Source: CAVUXJ01 sp963814975 (lineage in GTDB: Bacteria; Acidobacteriota; Vicinamibacteria; Vicinamibacterales; CAVVIG01). Taken from it: a DNA stretch of 64,000 nucleotides. The notes under the pieces are model-generated. The model did not search any database and had not been told where the DNA came from. It saw only the letters and a program-made list of their open reading frames with translations. Every line of letters starts with the position of its first letter. The stretch's first letter is position 1. The DNA lies in the NCBI GenBank assembly GCA_963814975.1, contig CAWFFB010000037.1, forward strand, positions 1 through 64,000. The letters are read 5' to 3'. Positions 26,405-36,574 of the stretch are shown piece after piece. The position numbers were made by a program, and so were the translations under genes.

Positions 26405-28213
26405 ATGGCGCCAGGCGTCTTTCTATTCATGCACCTTTTCCTGACGGTCGCCGGTGCCGTCGTCGGCAAGGTAGCGCGCGATGCCATGTTCCTCGGCTCC
26501 TTCACGCCGCTCCAGATGACCTGTGTCGAACTCGCGACAATGGGCGCTGTCGCGATCGTGGTTTGGATTCAGCTCCGATTGCAGGCGCACCTACCCATCA
26601 GACGATTGCTGATTCTGGCGCCCCTGTGCCTCGCTGCCGGGGATGCCGCGTTATGGGTTGGCTTGAGGATGTTCAGCGCCGACTGGCTGGTGTGGATAGT
26701 CTACGTATGGGTTGGTGTGCAGGCCACCATCGCGGCACCACACGCGTCGGTGCTGACCGCACAAGTGCTGAGCATTCGACAAGCGAGGCAGACGTGCGGT
26801 CGAGTCGGAGCCGGCGCGATTGCCGGGTGGATCGGCGGCGGCCTGCTTGCCAAAGTGGTGGCCACACAGCTGGGCGCTTCCTCTTTGCTGATTGCATCGG
26901 GGCTGCTGACCGTATTGTGTTCCGTGATCGTGGCGACGGTGTGGCCGGCAGGAGAGGACGCCGCCGGAATGCCGCTCCAACGGACGCGGCCCGGCAGCCT
27001 GGGGACGAGTTCATCGCTCGTTTGGCGTACGCCGCACCTGCGGTCGATGGCGGCGCTGGCCTTCATCTCGGCGGCCGTCACCACGATCGCAGGCTTGCAG
27101 TTCAAGGCGATTGCCAGCCATTCCACGAGCGGAGTGGATCATCTCGCCGCCCTGTTTGGTTCGTTCAATCTCTACGCGGGGCTCGTCGCGCTGGCTGCCC
27201 AGCTGGTAGTGACGCCGCGAGTGATCGATCGCTTCGGGCTCGGTCCTGCCCTTGCCATCGCACCGGCAGCCCTCGCGGCCGGATCGGCAGGCGTGTTCTG
27301 GTCGGGGACATTCGCCGCGGCACTGTTGATGAAAGGCAGCGATCAAGTGTTGCGGTACTCGGTGGACCGGGCCGCGATCGAGCTGCTCTATCGTCCGTTG
27401 CCAGAGCGCGAGTTGTTCGAAGGCAAGACGTTCATCGACGCCATCGTCTCCCGGTGCGGCGACGCCGCCGGGGCGATGCTCGCCCTGTTCGCAGGGGCGG
27501 TGCTGCAATTGAGCTTTCCGTCGCTTGGTGCGCTGACCATACCGCTCATTCTGGCGTGGATGCTGTCGGCCCGCATCGCCCACCGTGCATACGGAGCGCG
27601 TCTGCTCGACGACTTGCGTTGCGAGAACGCTTTCTCTCACTGTGCGGAACGGCCGGCGTTCGCGCGACGCTCTTCCTCAGGGACATGTGCGACAGCTGCG
27701 ACGCGCAGGGTCCTCGACCCCGATCCGGCGACACGGCTTCGCTTTCTTCGGGCACTCACCGGCGAGCGTCCGCGTCAGCCATGCACGCGTCGCTCCGACA
27801 AGGTGTTCTCAACCGCACTCGGGGCGGAAATCATCGGGTTTGCGGTGCTCGTCGATGGCCTTTCGTCACCCGGCGGGTCATGGAGCCATCGCCGGGACGA
27901 AGGTAGCGACGCCATCGAGCGCATCTCCAGGCTGTTGTGCCTGCTCACGCCCGATCGGTATCCCGGCTGCCTTGTTTCGGCGCTTCGTTCCGGCGACCCT
28001 TCGGTCGAGGCCCGCGCGGAGGCGTATCTCGACATGACGCTCACTTCTCCGCATAGACAGGTGCTGATGCCGCTCCTGGATCGTTGGGCTCTCGCGGCTG
28101 CATCAAACCCCGCCGCGACGGCTCCGCGAGCGCTGTTCGGGGGGAGGCTCACAAGCGTTATAGGAGTGTTAACGCTCTTGACCAGCCGCCTACCAAAGGG
28201 AGCAGCATCATGA
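26405..28213 (+). CDS. NTP/NDP exchange (Npt/Tlc-type) or MFS-like membrane transporter
   Basis: 602 residues from the ATG at 26405, chosen because AAAGGA lies 8 bases before it (another ATG is at 26384). About twelve hydrophobic segments span residues 5-400. The stretch KGSDQVLRYSVDRAAIELLY, LPERELFEGKTFIDAIVSRC is characteristic of the ADP/ATP translocase-like family and its free-living relatives. The last ~200 residues are soluble and helical (HEAT-like: RISRLLCLLTPDRYPGCLVS). It is translationally coupled to the STAS gene (ATGA overlap). The true substrate is uncertain; free-living homologues need not exchange ATP. Confidence 0.7.
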   Translation: MAPGVFLFMHLFLTVAGAVVGKVARDAMFLGSFTPLQMTCVELATMGAVAIVVWIQLRLQAHLPIRRLLILAPLCLAAGDAALWVGLRMFSADWLVWIVYVWVGVQATIAAPHASVLTAQVLSIRQARQTCGRVGAGAIAGWIGGGLLAKVVATQLGASSLLIASGLLTVLCSVIVATVWPAGEDAAGMPLQRTRPGSLGTSSSLVWRTPHLRSMAALAFISAAVTTIAGLQFKAIASHSTSGVDHLAALFGSFNLYAGLVALAAQLVVTPRVIDRFGLGPALAIAPAALAAGSAGVFWSGTFAAALLMKGSDQVLRYSVDRAAIELLYRPLPERELFEGKTFIDAIVSRCGDAAGAMLALFAGAVLQLSFPSLGALTIPLILAWMLSARIAHRAYGARLLDDLRCENAFSHCAERPAFARRSSSGTCATAATRRVLDPDPATRLRFLRALTGERPRQPCTRRSDKVFSTALGAEIIGFAVLVDGLSSPGGSWSHRRDEGSDAIERISRLLCLLTPDRYPGCLVSALRSGDPSVEARAEAYLDMTLTSPHRQVLMPLLDRWALAAASNPAATAPRALFGGRLTSVIGVLTLLTSRLPKGAAS

Positions 28214-28628
28214 GAATCACCGAGCGTCACATTGGAGATGTCGTTGTTCTGGACCTCGTCGGGCCCCTCTCCGGCTGGAAAGCCGCCGGCCTGGTGAAGG
28301 AAACCGTCCGCCGCCATGGCCAGGCAGGCAGGCAGACCGTGGTCGCGAATCTGGCGCGGGTTCGCTCCGTGGATCTTGCCGGTCTGGGCGCGCTGGTCGA
28401 TGGGTACACCACGATGAGGCAGGGGGGGGCGAAATGCGACTGGCGTCGCTTACCAAGCGTATTCACGATCTCGTCGTGATCACGCGGTTGCTGACCGTCT
28501 TCAACACCTTCGACTCGGTCGAACAGGCGATTCAGGGAGCGACTCCGGCTTACGCAGGTATCGCCGATCCTGCCGCCTGCTCCCCGATGTCGCTCGAGAT
28601 GATTCACCGCTTTCTCCGCCGGGTCTAG
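28210..28628 (+). CDS. STAS-domain anti-sigma-factor antagonist (frame-broken at poly-G)
   Basis: Start ATG overlaps the transporter stop (ATGA). The domain reads ITERHIGDVVVLDLVGPLSG, VVANLARVRSVDLAGLGALV (conserved Ser/Asp loop) and DGYTTMRQGG in one frame, then EMRLASLTKRIHDLVVITRL and LTVFNTFDSVEQAI in the next. The switch falls exactly in a run of eight G at 28422-28429; nine G would restore CAG GGG GGG GGC GAA ATG and give an intact protein of ~139 residues. As sequenced, the first frame ends at 28479 after ~89 residues. Either slippage or an assembly error. Confidence 0.75.
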
Positions 28629-28752
28629 CTCGGCCCGTTCATCCCAAACGCCGCCTGGATCGTCAGCCCAGACGGCATTCTCTCCAGGGGCGTTTCATGT
28701 CGGCAAAAGACCTACGAATTGCCCAGCGGAAGGGTAAAATGCCGAGGGTCTC

Positions 28753-29352
28753 ATGCCTGAAGCGAGAGTAGATTCGTCAGTCGATTTACTGATCAAAGCG
28801 CAGTCGGGCGATGCGCAGGCGCTTGATCGACTGCTCGCGCGCTATCTCCCCCGTCTCCGGCGATGGGCCACTGGACGACTGCCCGCCGGTGTCCGGACGA
28901 TGAGGGACACGGGCGACGTCGTCCAGGAGGCAGTGATCAGTGCGCTTCGGCACCTGAACACGCTGGAAATCCGCACCGATGGCGCGCTACAGGCCTATCT
29001 GCGTCGATCGGTCCACAATCTGATCATCGACCTTCATCGCCGGAAGAATCGCCGCCCGAGGCGTGACGAGATGCCGGACGATGCCATTGCTCCTGGCACA
29101 TCGCCGCTCGAAGCCGCGATCGGAGCCGAGGCGTTGGAGAACTACGAGCGTGCACTGGCATGTCTTCGCGAGGAGGACCGCCACGCCATCGTTCTGCGGG
29201 TGGAGCTGGGGCTCGACTATCAGGAAATGGCAACCCAGCTTGGGAAGGCCAGCTCCGACGCCGCGCGAATGGCCGTAACCCGGGCGATTGTGCGGCTGGC
29301 CGACCAAATGGGCCAGGGCCGCCAGCGAGGTCCCGCCGGCCATGGATCCTGA
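28753..29352 (+). CDS. ECF-type RNA polymerase sigma factor
   Basis: 199 residues. Region 2: DLLIKAQSGDAQALDRLLAR, YLPRLRRWATGRLP, DTGDVVQEAVISALRHLNTL and YLRRSVHNLIIDLHRRKNR. Region 4: LACLREEDRHAIVLRVELGL, DYQEMATQLGKASSDAARMA. The group is the one associated with Ser/Thr kinases in Acidobacteria and Planctomycetes. The kinase gene starts inside its last codons (11-base overlap), so the two are translated together; the kinase may control the sigma factor in place of an anti-sigma protein. Confidence 0.9.
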   Translation: MPEARVDSSVDLLIKAQSGDAQALDRLLARYLPRLRRWATGRLPAGVRTMRDTGDVVQEAVISALRHLNTLEIRTDGALQAYLRRSVHNLIIDLHRRKNRRPRRDEMPDDAIAPGTSPLEAAIGAEALENYERALACLREEDRHAIVLRVELGLDYQEMATQLGKASSDAARMAVTRAIVRLADQMGQGRQRGPAGHGS

Positions 29353-31917
29353 AGGGGATGCGCTCCACGATCTGGCGGCCGCCATCGCCGATGGGTCCGG
29401 AGTCGATTGGGACCATGTCCTTGAGCGCGGGATATCGGGGTCGGAACGGCGGGGTCTCATCGATCAACTGCGTCTGATCGCCACGATCGCTGGAATACAC
29501 CGAAGCCAGGATGCTCCCCCGGAGTCCACCGGCAATCCACGGGAGCCGCACTCGGAGTCTACTCGCGAAGAACGGGCCGATGACGCAGCGAGTGAACTCG
29601 GGCGGTGGGGCGAACTGATCTTGATCGAGGAAGTCGGTCAAGGCTCGTTCGGCACAGTCTATCGCGCTCACGACCCACGACTCGATCGGCCCGTCGCCGT
29701 CAAGCTCCTTCGGCGCACATCTTCAAGCGACGAGCAGCTCGCATCCAGACTCTTGCACGAAGGGCGGACGCTGGCTCGTGTACGTCATGCGAACGTCGTC
29801 ACCGTGTACGGGGCCGGCGAACACGAGGGACGAGTCGGCCTCTGGATGGAATTCGTTCGCGGCGTCACGCTCGAGCAAATGCTCGTGAGCCACGGGGCGT
29901 TCAGCGCCGGCGAGGCTGGTCTCGTGGCGTATGAACTGTGTGGGGCCTTGGCCGCGGTGCACCATGCTGGTTTGGTGCATCGAGACGTGAAGGCTCAGAA
30001 TGTGATGCGCGAGGAGGGCGGGCGGCTGGTTCTCATGGACTTCGGGTCAGGCCAGATGCGATCCGATTCGGGTGCCTCGGGCGGACGCGTGGTGGGCACG
30101 CCTCTATATCTGGCACCAGAGGTGTTGGTCGGTGCCGAGGCGACCATTTCGAGCGATATCTACAGCCTGGGGGTGCTGATGTACCACCTGGTGACGAACG
30201 ACTTTCCCGTGAAGGCGGCCACGCTCGGCAACCTGGTGTCGGCCCACGCGCGGGGCGAGATCACGCCCTTGCAGGATTTGCGGCCCCAGCTTTCCAGAAA
30301 CTTCGTTCGCGCCATCGAGCGAGCAACGGATCCTGATCCGGCACGTCGCTTCGCCACTGCCAATCTGATGGAAGCGGCACTTGCCAGGGTTTTGGGATCC
30401 GGCATGAACCGGGCTCCTGCTCCGAGGCTCAGGACGTCGGAACGACGGTCGCGGGTTACCCGGCAAGTTGCGCTTCGGCGCGACCCCGGCGTGCCGTCGG
30501 TGGCCGTGCTGCCCTTCAGCGACCTGAGCCCGGCGAAGGATCAGGAGTGCTTCTGCGATGGCATGACCGAGGAGCTCATCAACGCTCTGACGCACGTCTC
30601 GGGACTGCGGGTCGCGGCACGGACGTCGGCGTTTCAGTTCAAGGGGCAGGCTCGCGATGTTCGTCAGATCGGCGATGCGCTGAACGTCGCGACCGTGCTG
30701 GACGGGAGCGTGCGAAAGGATGGCAACCGGCTGCGGATCACGGTCGAGCTGATTGGCACAGCGGACGGATACCATCTGTGGTCCGAGCGTTTCGACCGCA
30801 ATCTGGAAGACGTGTTCACGATACAAGACGAGATCGCTGGCTCGATCGTGGGCACCCTCAGTGGCACGCTCACAGCTGGCGCGAACCTCATCGGTCGTCG
30901 CGCCCCGCAGCAAGAATCTCAAGGCTTACGAGTCCTACCTCGAGGGACGCTATCACTGGAACAAGCGAACCGAAGACGAGCTGAAGAAGAGCGTGGGGTG
31001 CTTCGAACGAGCGATCGATCGAGACCCGGAGTTTGCGCCGGCCTATGCCGGCATCGCGGACGCCTATGTCACGCTTGGCACTTACGGCGCCCTGGCTCCC
31101 AAGGACGTGATGCCCCTTGCCAAGCGCGCCTTGGAAACGGCACTCGAGATCGACGCCACCCTAGCCGAGGCGTACGCGTGCCGCGGGTGCGTGCGTTCGG
31201 TCTTCGATTGGTCCTGGCCGGACGCCGAGCACGATTTCCGAAGAGCGATCGACCTTAGACCCTCGTATCCGACGGCGCACCATTGGTACGCCATCAACCA
31301 TCTCGTGCCGCTGGGGCGCTTCGACGAAGCGACCGAGGAACTGTACCGCGCGTTGGAGCTCGATCCGCTCGCGCTGGCGATCAAGACCAGCCTGGGAATG
31401 AAATGCTATTTTGCCGGGCGGTACGACGGCGCCGTGCGAGAGCTGTCGAGGACCATCGATCTCGATGAAAGCTTCGGCATGGCTCGGTACTTTCTCGGGG
31501 CAACATATACCGAGCTGGCCGAGATATCCTGAAGCCCTTGGAGAGCTGGAGGCCGCAATTCGCCTCTGCGGACGCAGTCCCGAAATCCTGGCGGCGCTCG
31601 GCTATCTTCACGGCAGTCTCCGGTGACATCGACACGGCGCGGAGCATCCTGGACGAGCTCAAGCAGCTCGCAAGGAGCGGTACGTCTCGCCGGCAAGGCT
31701 CGCCCAGGTGCACGTCGGCCTCGGCGAACGCGCGGAGGCACTCGATCGGCTGGAGGAGGCCCATGCCGAGCAGGCGGCCGATCTGGCTTGGCTCAACGTG
31801 CGCCCGGTGTTCGCGAGCCTTCGCGCCGAGCCGAGATTCACCGCGCTTCTGAAGCAGATGGGGCTGGCTGGTGACGGGCCATCTCCGGGTTTCGAGGCAC
31901 AACGGAAACGTCAGTAA
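29342..31917 (+). CDS. Ser/Thr protein kinase with TolB/FlgO-like and TPR domains (frame-broken)
   Basis: Starts at ATG 29342 overlapping the sigma gene. Kinase domain: VGQGSFGTVYRAHDPRLDRP, VAVKLLRR (Lys), HRDVKAQNVM (catalytic), LMDFGSGQM (DFG) and GTPLYLAPEVLV. Then SVAVLPFSDLSPAKDQECFC, DGMTEELINALTHVSGLRVA, a TolB/FlgO-type domain common in acidobacterial kinases, then TPRs (AYAGIADAYVTLGTYG, YPTAHHWYAINHLVPLGRFD). Homology moves between frames at about 30905, 31520, 31615 and 31675; after correction it continues YPEALGELEAAI..., SGDIDTARSILDELKQLA, VHVGLGERAEALDRLEEAH to the TGA at 31917. As sequenced it would stop near 31258 after the kinase/TolB part. Confidence 0.8.
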
Positions 31918-32114
31918 GCTGACGGGATGGGGGGCCCGTACTCTCGACTTGGCCTGTACATCTCGAGAGGCGGGGTCGTTCCTTGAACGGCCTCCACGCC
32001 GTCGAGCGGACGGCCCACCGTAAGCTTCCCCCTTCCCCGTCAGGCAGACAGTTCCAACGGAGACTTTCCGGGCGATGTGTGGCACGCTCCCCGCTGAGGG
32101 GCTTGACGGGCTGC

Positions 32115-33978
32115 TCACTTCGGTTCGAACGCGAGGTTTGACATCGCGATCTTGTTATCGACATTCGGGTCAGCCGGAACAATCAACTCCACCTTCACTG
32201 TCACTGCCTTGAAACCAATCTCAGGAACTGCCCAATCGACCGTGAACCACTTCTCGTCCCCCGCTTCAAGGATCCCGTTGGTGACCTCCTGAACGGCTCC
32301 GTCCATGTTCTCGACGACCAGCCAGCCCGAATCGGGCAGGATAGGCGTCGTTTCCCGATACCAGAATCTAATTCCGATGTTCTCGGCTCTCCGGTTGCCC
32401 TTGTTCCGCAGTCGAACTCTCAGCTTGTTGTTCTGACCGCCTAGGACCCACTGATCGGCGTTTCCGTCAAGGTTGTTGTCGACCATGATGTCCGGTGAAA
32501 GCCAGGTCCACGACCCGCCACGCGGATCGACCTCATATTCTTTGCCTTCTCCGGTATTCCATCGGGTGCACATCACGTCGCTAGCCGCGGCTATCTCGTT
32601 GACGATTAGCGTAAAGTCTCCGGTCGTCTCGCGTCCAGCGACAACGACGATGACCTCATCGACTCCGCTCATACTTATTGTCTTGGCATAGCTCGTGAGT
32701 TCGGAGCGGTAGATATTCTCCAAGCTGTTGCCTGGTCCCAGCCTAATAATCTGGACCAACGGATCTGTGAGGCCTGCTTTAGCTCGAAACTGAACTGTCA
32801 TCATGCGAGGAGGAGAAGCGGCCTTCGGCTTGACTCGATCATACCACGCTGACCAGGGCTTAACAGTGGCCTGCCGATCAATAGAAGGGTCATCTTGACC
32901 GATGACGATGCTATTGGAGGCTGTACCGGGTCTGCAAACTGCCTCAGAAACAAACCAACGCCCTGGAAATACTTTACCGGATGGTCGTCTTCCAAATAGT
33001 CAAATCGCCTATCGCCCATCGGCTGCCCACGGCCGTGGAGGTAGTTGGCGAGGAGGTAGTTACCCCACGTTGTTTCGTGTGAGTCCAGCTCGCTGCGTCC
33101 CACATCCTGATAACTAAAGCGATCCCACTGCCCGTATCTGGACATGCGCAGTCGAGCACGGCGGAGCGCCTCAATCGTGTACCCATCACCAGGGTCGTTC
33201 GCAGCCACGGTCGCAGTCTCCTCCAGGATGAACCGGTAGGTTTCGAAGCCTTCGGCCTGGCCCGCATTGGCGCCGTGTTGTTCAGCGAAGTACTTCCACA
33301 GCAACGCCCCGCTGTAGTTGCCCGCCTCATCATAATAGGCAAGCGAGTATTGCTGCGGCGTGTTCAACACAAACACACTCTGTAGTACGTAGCGATTCAG
33401 AGCGTCGTTGATGCTCTCCGTACACAAAATCGCGCCGCCTTCTCGCACGATCCCGAGAATATCAAGTTGGTTAGGCGGTCTATCTTCTCTACGTGTATCG
33501 TTGTAACGGAACTGAATCCGATGCGCAAGCTCGTGTGGCGGGTCCTCCTGGATCTCCTCTTCGCGCAGTCCTGGCTTGATCTTGATAAACCCCCAGCCAG
33601 GCGACGTTTCACCATTGTTCTTGAGAGCGAGTATCCTGATACTCGACTCGACTTGTTTCACTACTATCGAGGTCTGATCGTCGTGGGTCGCGGCAAGGTT
33701 GAACGGACTGCCAAGCCACTTGGTTAGGAAATACTCTGTGTACAAACCTACCTTCTGAACGTATGCTGGTGTGACCTCCAAGTTGTCCGGATGGAGCTCA
33801 TTGAGATTCTTGTGAAGGACTCCCACCTCCGTCGTGTTGTCCGCTAATATACAGCATTTCGTCGCCCGTTGGCAAAGCAGGATCGACCTGATCCAGGGGT
33901 CGCGATCGCCAGAGCGTACTCGACCACGATCTTCTCAGTGTAGAAGCGATGGCGGTCACGATCGGGAAGCCTATCCAT
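32115..33978 (-). CDS. HExxH protein with C-terminal CARDB-like domain (frame-broken)
   Basis: I assemble one protein of ~620 residues. Start ATG 33978 (MDRLPDRDRHRFYTEKIVVE, after GAGAG), with frame changes near 33895 and 33840, then LHKNLNELHPDNLEVTPAYV and a gluzincin-like PPHELAHRIQFRYND (HExxH at 33521-33535). Other landmarks are SLAYYDEAGNYSGALLWKYF and GFETYRFILEE. A third frame change near 32905 joins LFLRQFADPV to SIVIGQDDPSIDRQATVKPW and on to a beta domain (NNLDGNADQWVLGGQNNKLR, VRLRNKGNRRAENIGIRFWY) of CARDB type ending at 32115. The motif suggests a metalloprotease; the third metal ligand is not certain and I do not recognise the family. No signal peptide seen. Last gene of the PatA/PatG-like locus. 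Confidence 0.6.
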
Positions 33979-34164
33979 TGATAATCTCTCAGACTAACCA
34001 CGGAGGGTTTGCTTAACAATCCACCAGGTACCGTTCAACGTATATACCTAACGCCCCGTTGCCTTCGTCGCCGGATGCCGACGCAACGCCGCCGTTCTCT
34101 GACGAAACTGCGGTGCGCGTGTGTCAGGGCGTGATCCGCGTCGGCAAAGCCAGCCACCGTTCGT

Positions 34165-34426
34165 TCAACACCAAATCCCAGTAGGCGTGCAGTAGGGTGG
34201 CTGGCCCTGATTGTAACAACACCAGTTCCTATTGTGGTTCTTACATTCCCACTTGACATACTGGGTCAGGTTGGGCTGACGTTCGCGCCGGCGTCGCGAT
34301 GAGCTCACTACATCTACGAGACTGTGACTTGACGCCTGTGCCGTATTTGAAAAGCTTCGATTTACTGGGGCCACCTGGAACGGGACTCGCGAACTGAGGT
34401 GTTACTGTGCGCATTTCATTGTCCAT
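34165..34426 (-). CDS. Small peptide gene, candidate RiPP precursor (frame uncertain)
   Basis: ATG at 34426 has a strong ribosome binding site (GAAGGAGAGC at 34431-34440) inside the end of the protease gene and overlaps its stop by ~25 bases. The intact frame gives 61 residues, MDNEMRTVTPQFASPVP..., ending at 34241. The next frame, from PVAPVNRSFSNTAQASSHSL, runs to 34165 and ends in a tail rich in Cys, Trp, Asn and Pro (VKWECKNHNRNWCCY, then PPYCTPTGIWC) with five cysteines in 28 residues. Removing one G near 34374 fuses the same leader to that tail (~86 residues). A short leader plus Cys-rich tail coupled to a PatA/PatG-type protease is what a modified-peptide precursor would look like. The fusion is inference. 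Confidence 0.45.
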
Positions 34427-36570
34427 TGATGCTCTCCTTCTGTAACGGAACTGAGGTCTCCGATTCCCACAAAAGTCAGGTTGGCTTTGTCGTCCAGAAC
34501 CGAGTAGGCCCTGAGGGTGACCGGCATCGTGTCGCTTACGTCTACGGTGAACTGTGCTACCAAGTTTGGCAGTTTGGTCGTTACTGGGGTTGAAAAACGT
34601 CAACTGGATGGCCTCCCAGCAGTCAGAGTCGACACGACAATAGGGGCTTTTCGAAACGGAAATATGGTCGAGCGCATAGAAAGTGCCAGGCGCTATGTTC
34701 GGAATCAACGTCTTCGGAGAGATGATTTCGACCATGGCTTCACGAAGCTGAAAGAGGTTGGTCGCGCTGTAATTCAGAGCGCGATCCGCAGGGTTTTGGC
34801 CGAGGTTTCTGAATTCGAAGTAGACCTTGTGCAGGAAGTTTATTAGATAGACGTCGACAGTGGCAGGGTCTACGCCCGCAGGCAACGAGGATGTTACCGC
34901 CGTTCTCACTGCGTCAAGAGAGCGAATTCGTTCCAGGCGTAGAAGCCTCTCAGCTGCGCGACGACCACCAGTACCGTGCTGCCGGAAGACAGCTGAATCG
35001 TCCTGCTGGTCAAGATCCCTGGCACCGATACTCTGCCAATGTAATTTCTATCACTTGGGTTCAGGGACTCGCCTTGCAGGATTGAGCGGAGGAGCGCGTA
35101 CCAGAAGCTCTGCGGTGCAGGTTATTCGGCCTCGATGGCGTACAGCAGCGGCGTACCATCGAGGTCGAGTGTCCAGATCAGCTTTGTAGATTCCGAGGGA
35201 TCGGCCTCAAGGTACGCGTGCAATTGGATGGGGTCATACGGGTTGGCAGGGACCGTCATGAGCTGTCGGAAGGAGTCCCGCCTAGCCTCGCTGCCAAAAT
35301 CGACGCCGATAGTGCCGATTGCAAAGACATTTGTCTTCTTGGCGCAACCGCATCCGCAGGTCGCAGCCGCAACGACGCCCGCACTATCTGAGTGCGCCGC
35401 CGCGGCACTGGGCCTGGCGCTAGCCGACGATTGCGAGGGGCTGACCTGCGGACAACAACCCGCTGGAGGGCTTCAAGCACCCGCGGCAACGACACCGGCA
35501 GCTAAAGTTGCCAAGGGCCTGGTTTCCTCCGGGATGGGGTCGGGGTCACCGGGCTGAAGTGTCACGGGAGCTACATCGGAATAGGACATGGTCTTTCTTC
35601 CTCCTCTATTCATGAGGGCGTAGGCCCCCGAAATGTTAAGAACTCCAGCGAGATAACGTGGACAGTCGGGGATCGTCCGTGGGTCGCAGCGCACAGCAGA
35701 GCTCGAGAGATCGCGTCGCGGATTGCACGTGGGTCGAGCTTCTTCCCCCTTTGCCGCTGAATACTCAGCAGCAGAGCGACCACGCCGGACACAATCGGTG
35801 CGGCGAAACTGCTCCCTGTCGACGAAGCCACGCCGCCGCCTGGAATGGCACCAGCGATATTCTCGCCGGGAGCCAGGACTCCATTCGCTCTGTAGACGCG
35901 TCCCCAGTTACTGACGTCCAACGGTTGACCATTCACACCCATCGCGCCGACAGCGAGAACTCCGGGTAACGCCGCCGGCAACATGTAGGCACTCGCAACC
36001 GTCGGTTTCCGACGGCGGCTACGATCAAGACATTGTTCCTCTCTCGCATAATCTGAACGGCGCGCGCCAACAAATCATCCGCTTGGCCCCTTGGTGACCG
36101 CCCACCGCCACTGATGTTGATGATGTGCGCCCCCTCTTGAACAGCTTGTTCGATGGCTCTTGCGAGGTCCAATTGGGGGAGTCGACCCTCAAAGTAGTCG
36201 CGAAAGATAGGGAGAATCAGACCTCGGCAGCGCGGGGCGATTCCAACGATAAGGCCGCCCCGGCTGCCCGAAGACTACGCTGGTGACGTGCGGACCGTGC
36301 CGGGACATCGATCCCGTGCCGGCTGCATCTGGCACCAGCGTGTCCAAACGCTGGAGATTGGCGCCGTGGAAGGATGAATGAGAGAGGTCGACGGGCCCGT
36401 CAAGTATGGCGATGCGTACTTTCGGATCGCCCGAAAGTAGACTGCTCTTGGAGCAGCAGCAGTTCTGGTACGACAGACGAGACGCTCGCCTTCTCCTCGC
36501 GTCCTATATGTCCCCTATCGTTGTCAGAAGAAATATCATCACTTGCACACTGCCCAGATGTTGGCCAGAG
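34402..36570 (-). CDS. PatA/PatG-type subtilisin-like maturation protease (frame-broken)
   Basis: N-terminal S8 domain: GDPKVRIAILDGPVDLSHSS (Asp at 36399-36401), MSRHGPHVTSVVFGQPG (His ~36298; HGTH is HGPH here), LDLARAIEQAVQEGAHIINI, LPAALPGVLAVGAMGVNGQP, STGSSFAAPIVSGVVALLL (Ser at 35808-35810), CPRYLAGVLNISGAYALM. After a Pro/Ser/Ala linker and CGCGCAKK comes the PatG-specific domain: FAIGTIGVDFGSEARRDSFR, STKLIWTLDLDGTPLYAIE, VSVPGILTSRTIQLSSGSTV, AWNEFALL, DRALNYSATNLFQLREA, YCRVDSDCWEAIQLTFFNP and FTVDVSDTMPVTLRAYSV. It fits the cyanobactin maturation protease family (~700 residues). Indels near 36420, 36260, 36005, 35690, 34910, 34565 and in-frame stops near 35488 and 35120 break it. 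The start codon is unclear, close to the barrel gene stop. Confidence 0.75.
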
Positions 36571-36574
36571 CTCC

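Noticed and set aside
26245..27906. Second plus-strand frame overlapping the transporter gene
   Set aside because: Arg/Gly/Ala-rich translation with no membrane helices; the other frame codes a conserved membrane protein.
34035..34160. attC-like core (GTTAGGT) and hairpin-like sequence beside the peptide gene
   Set aside because: A single 7-base core match without a paired core at proper spacing; chance is sufficient explanation and no integrase is nearby.
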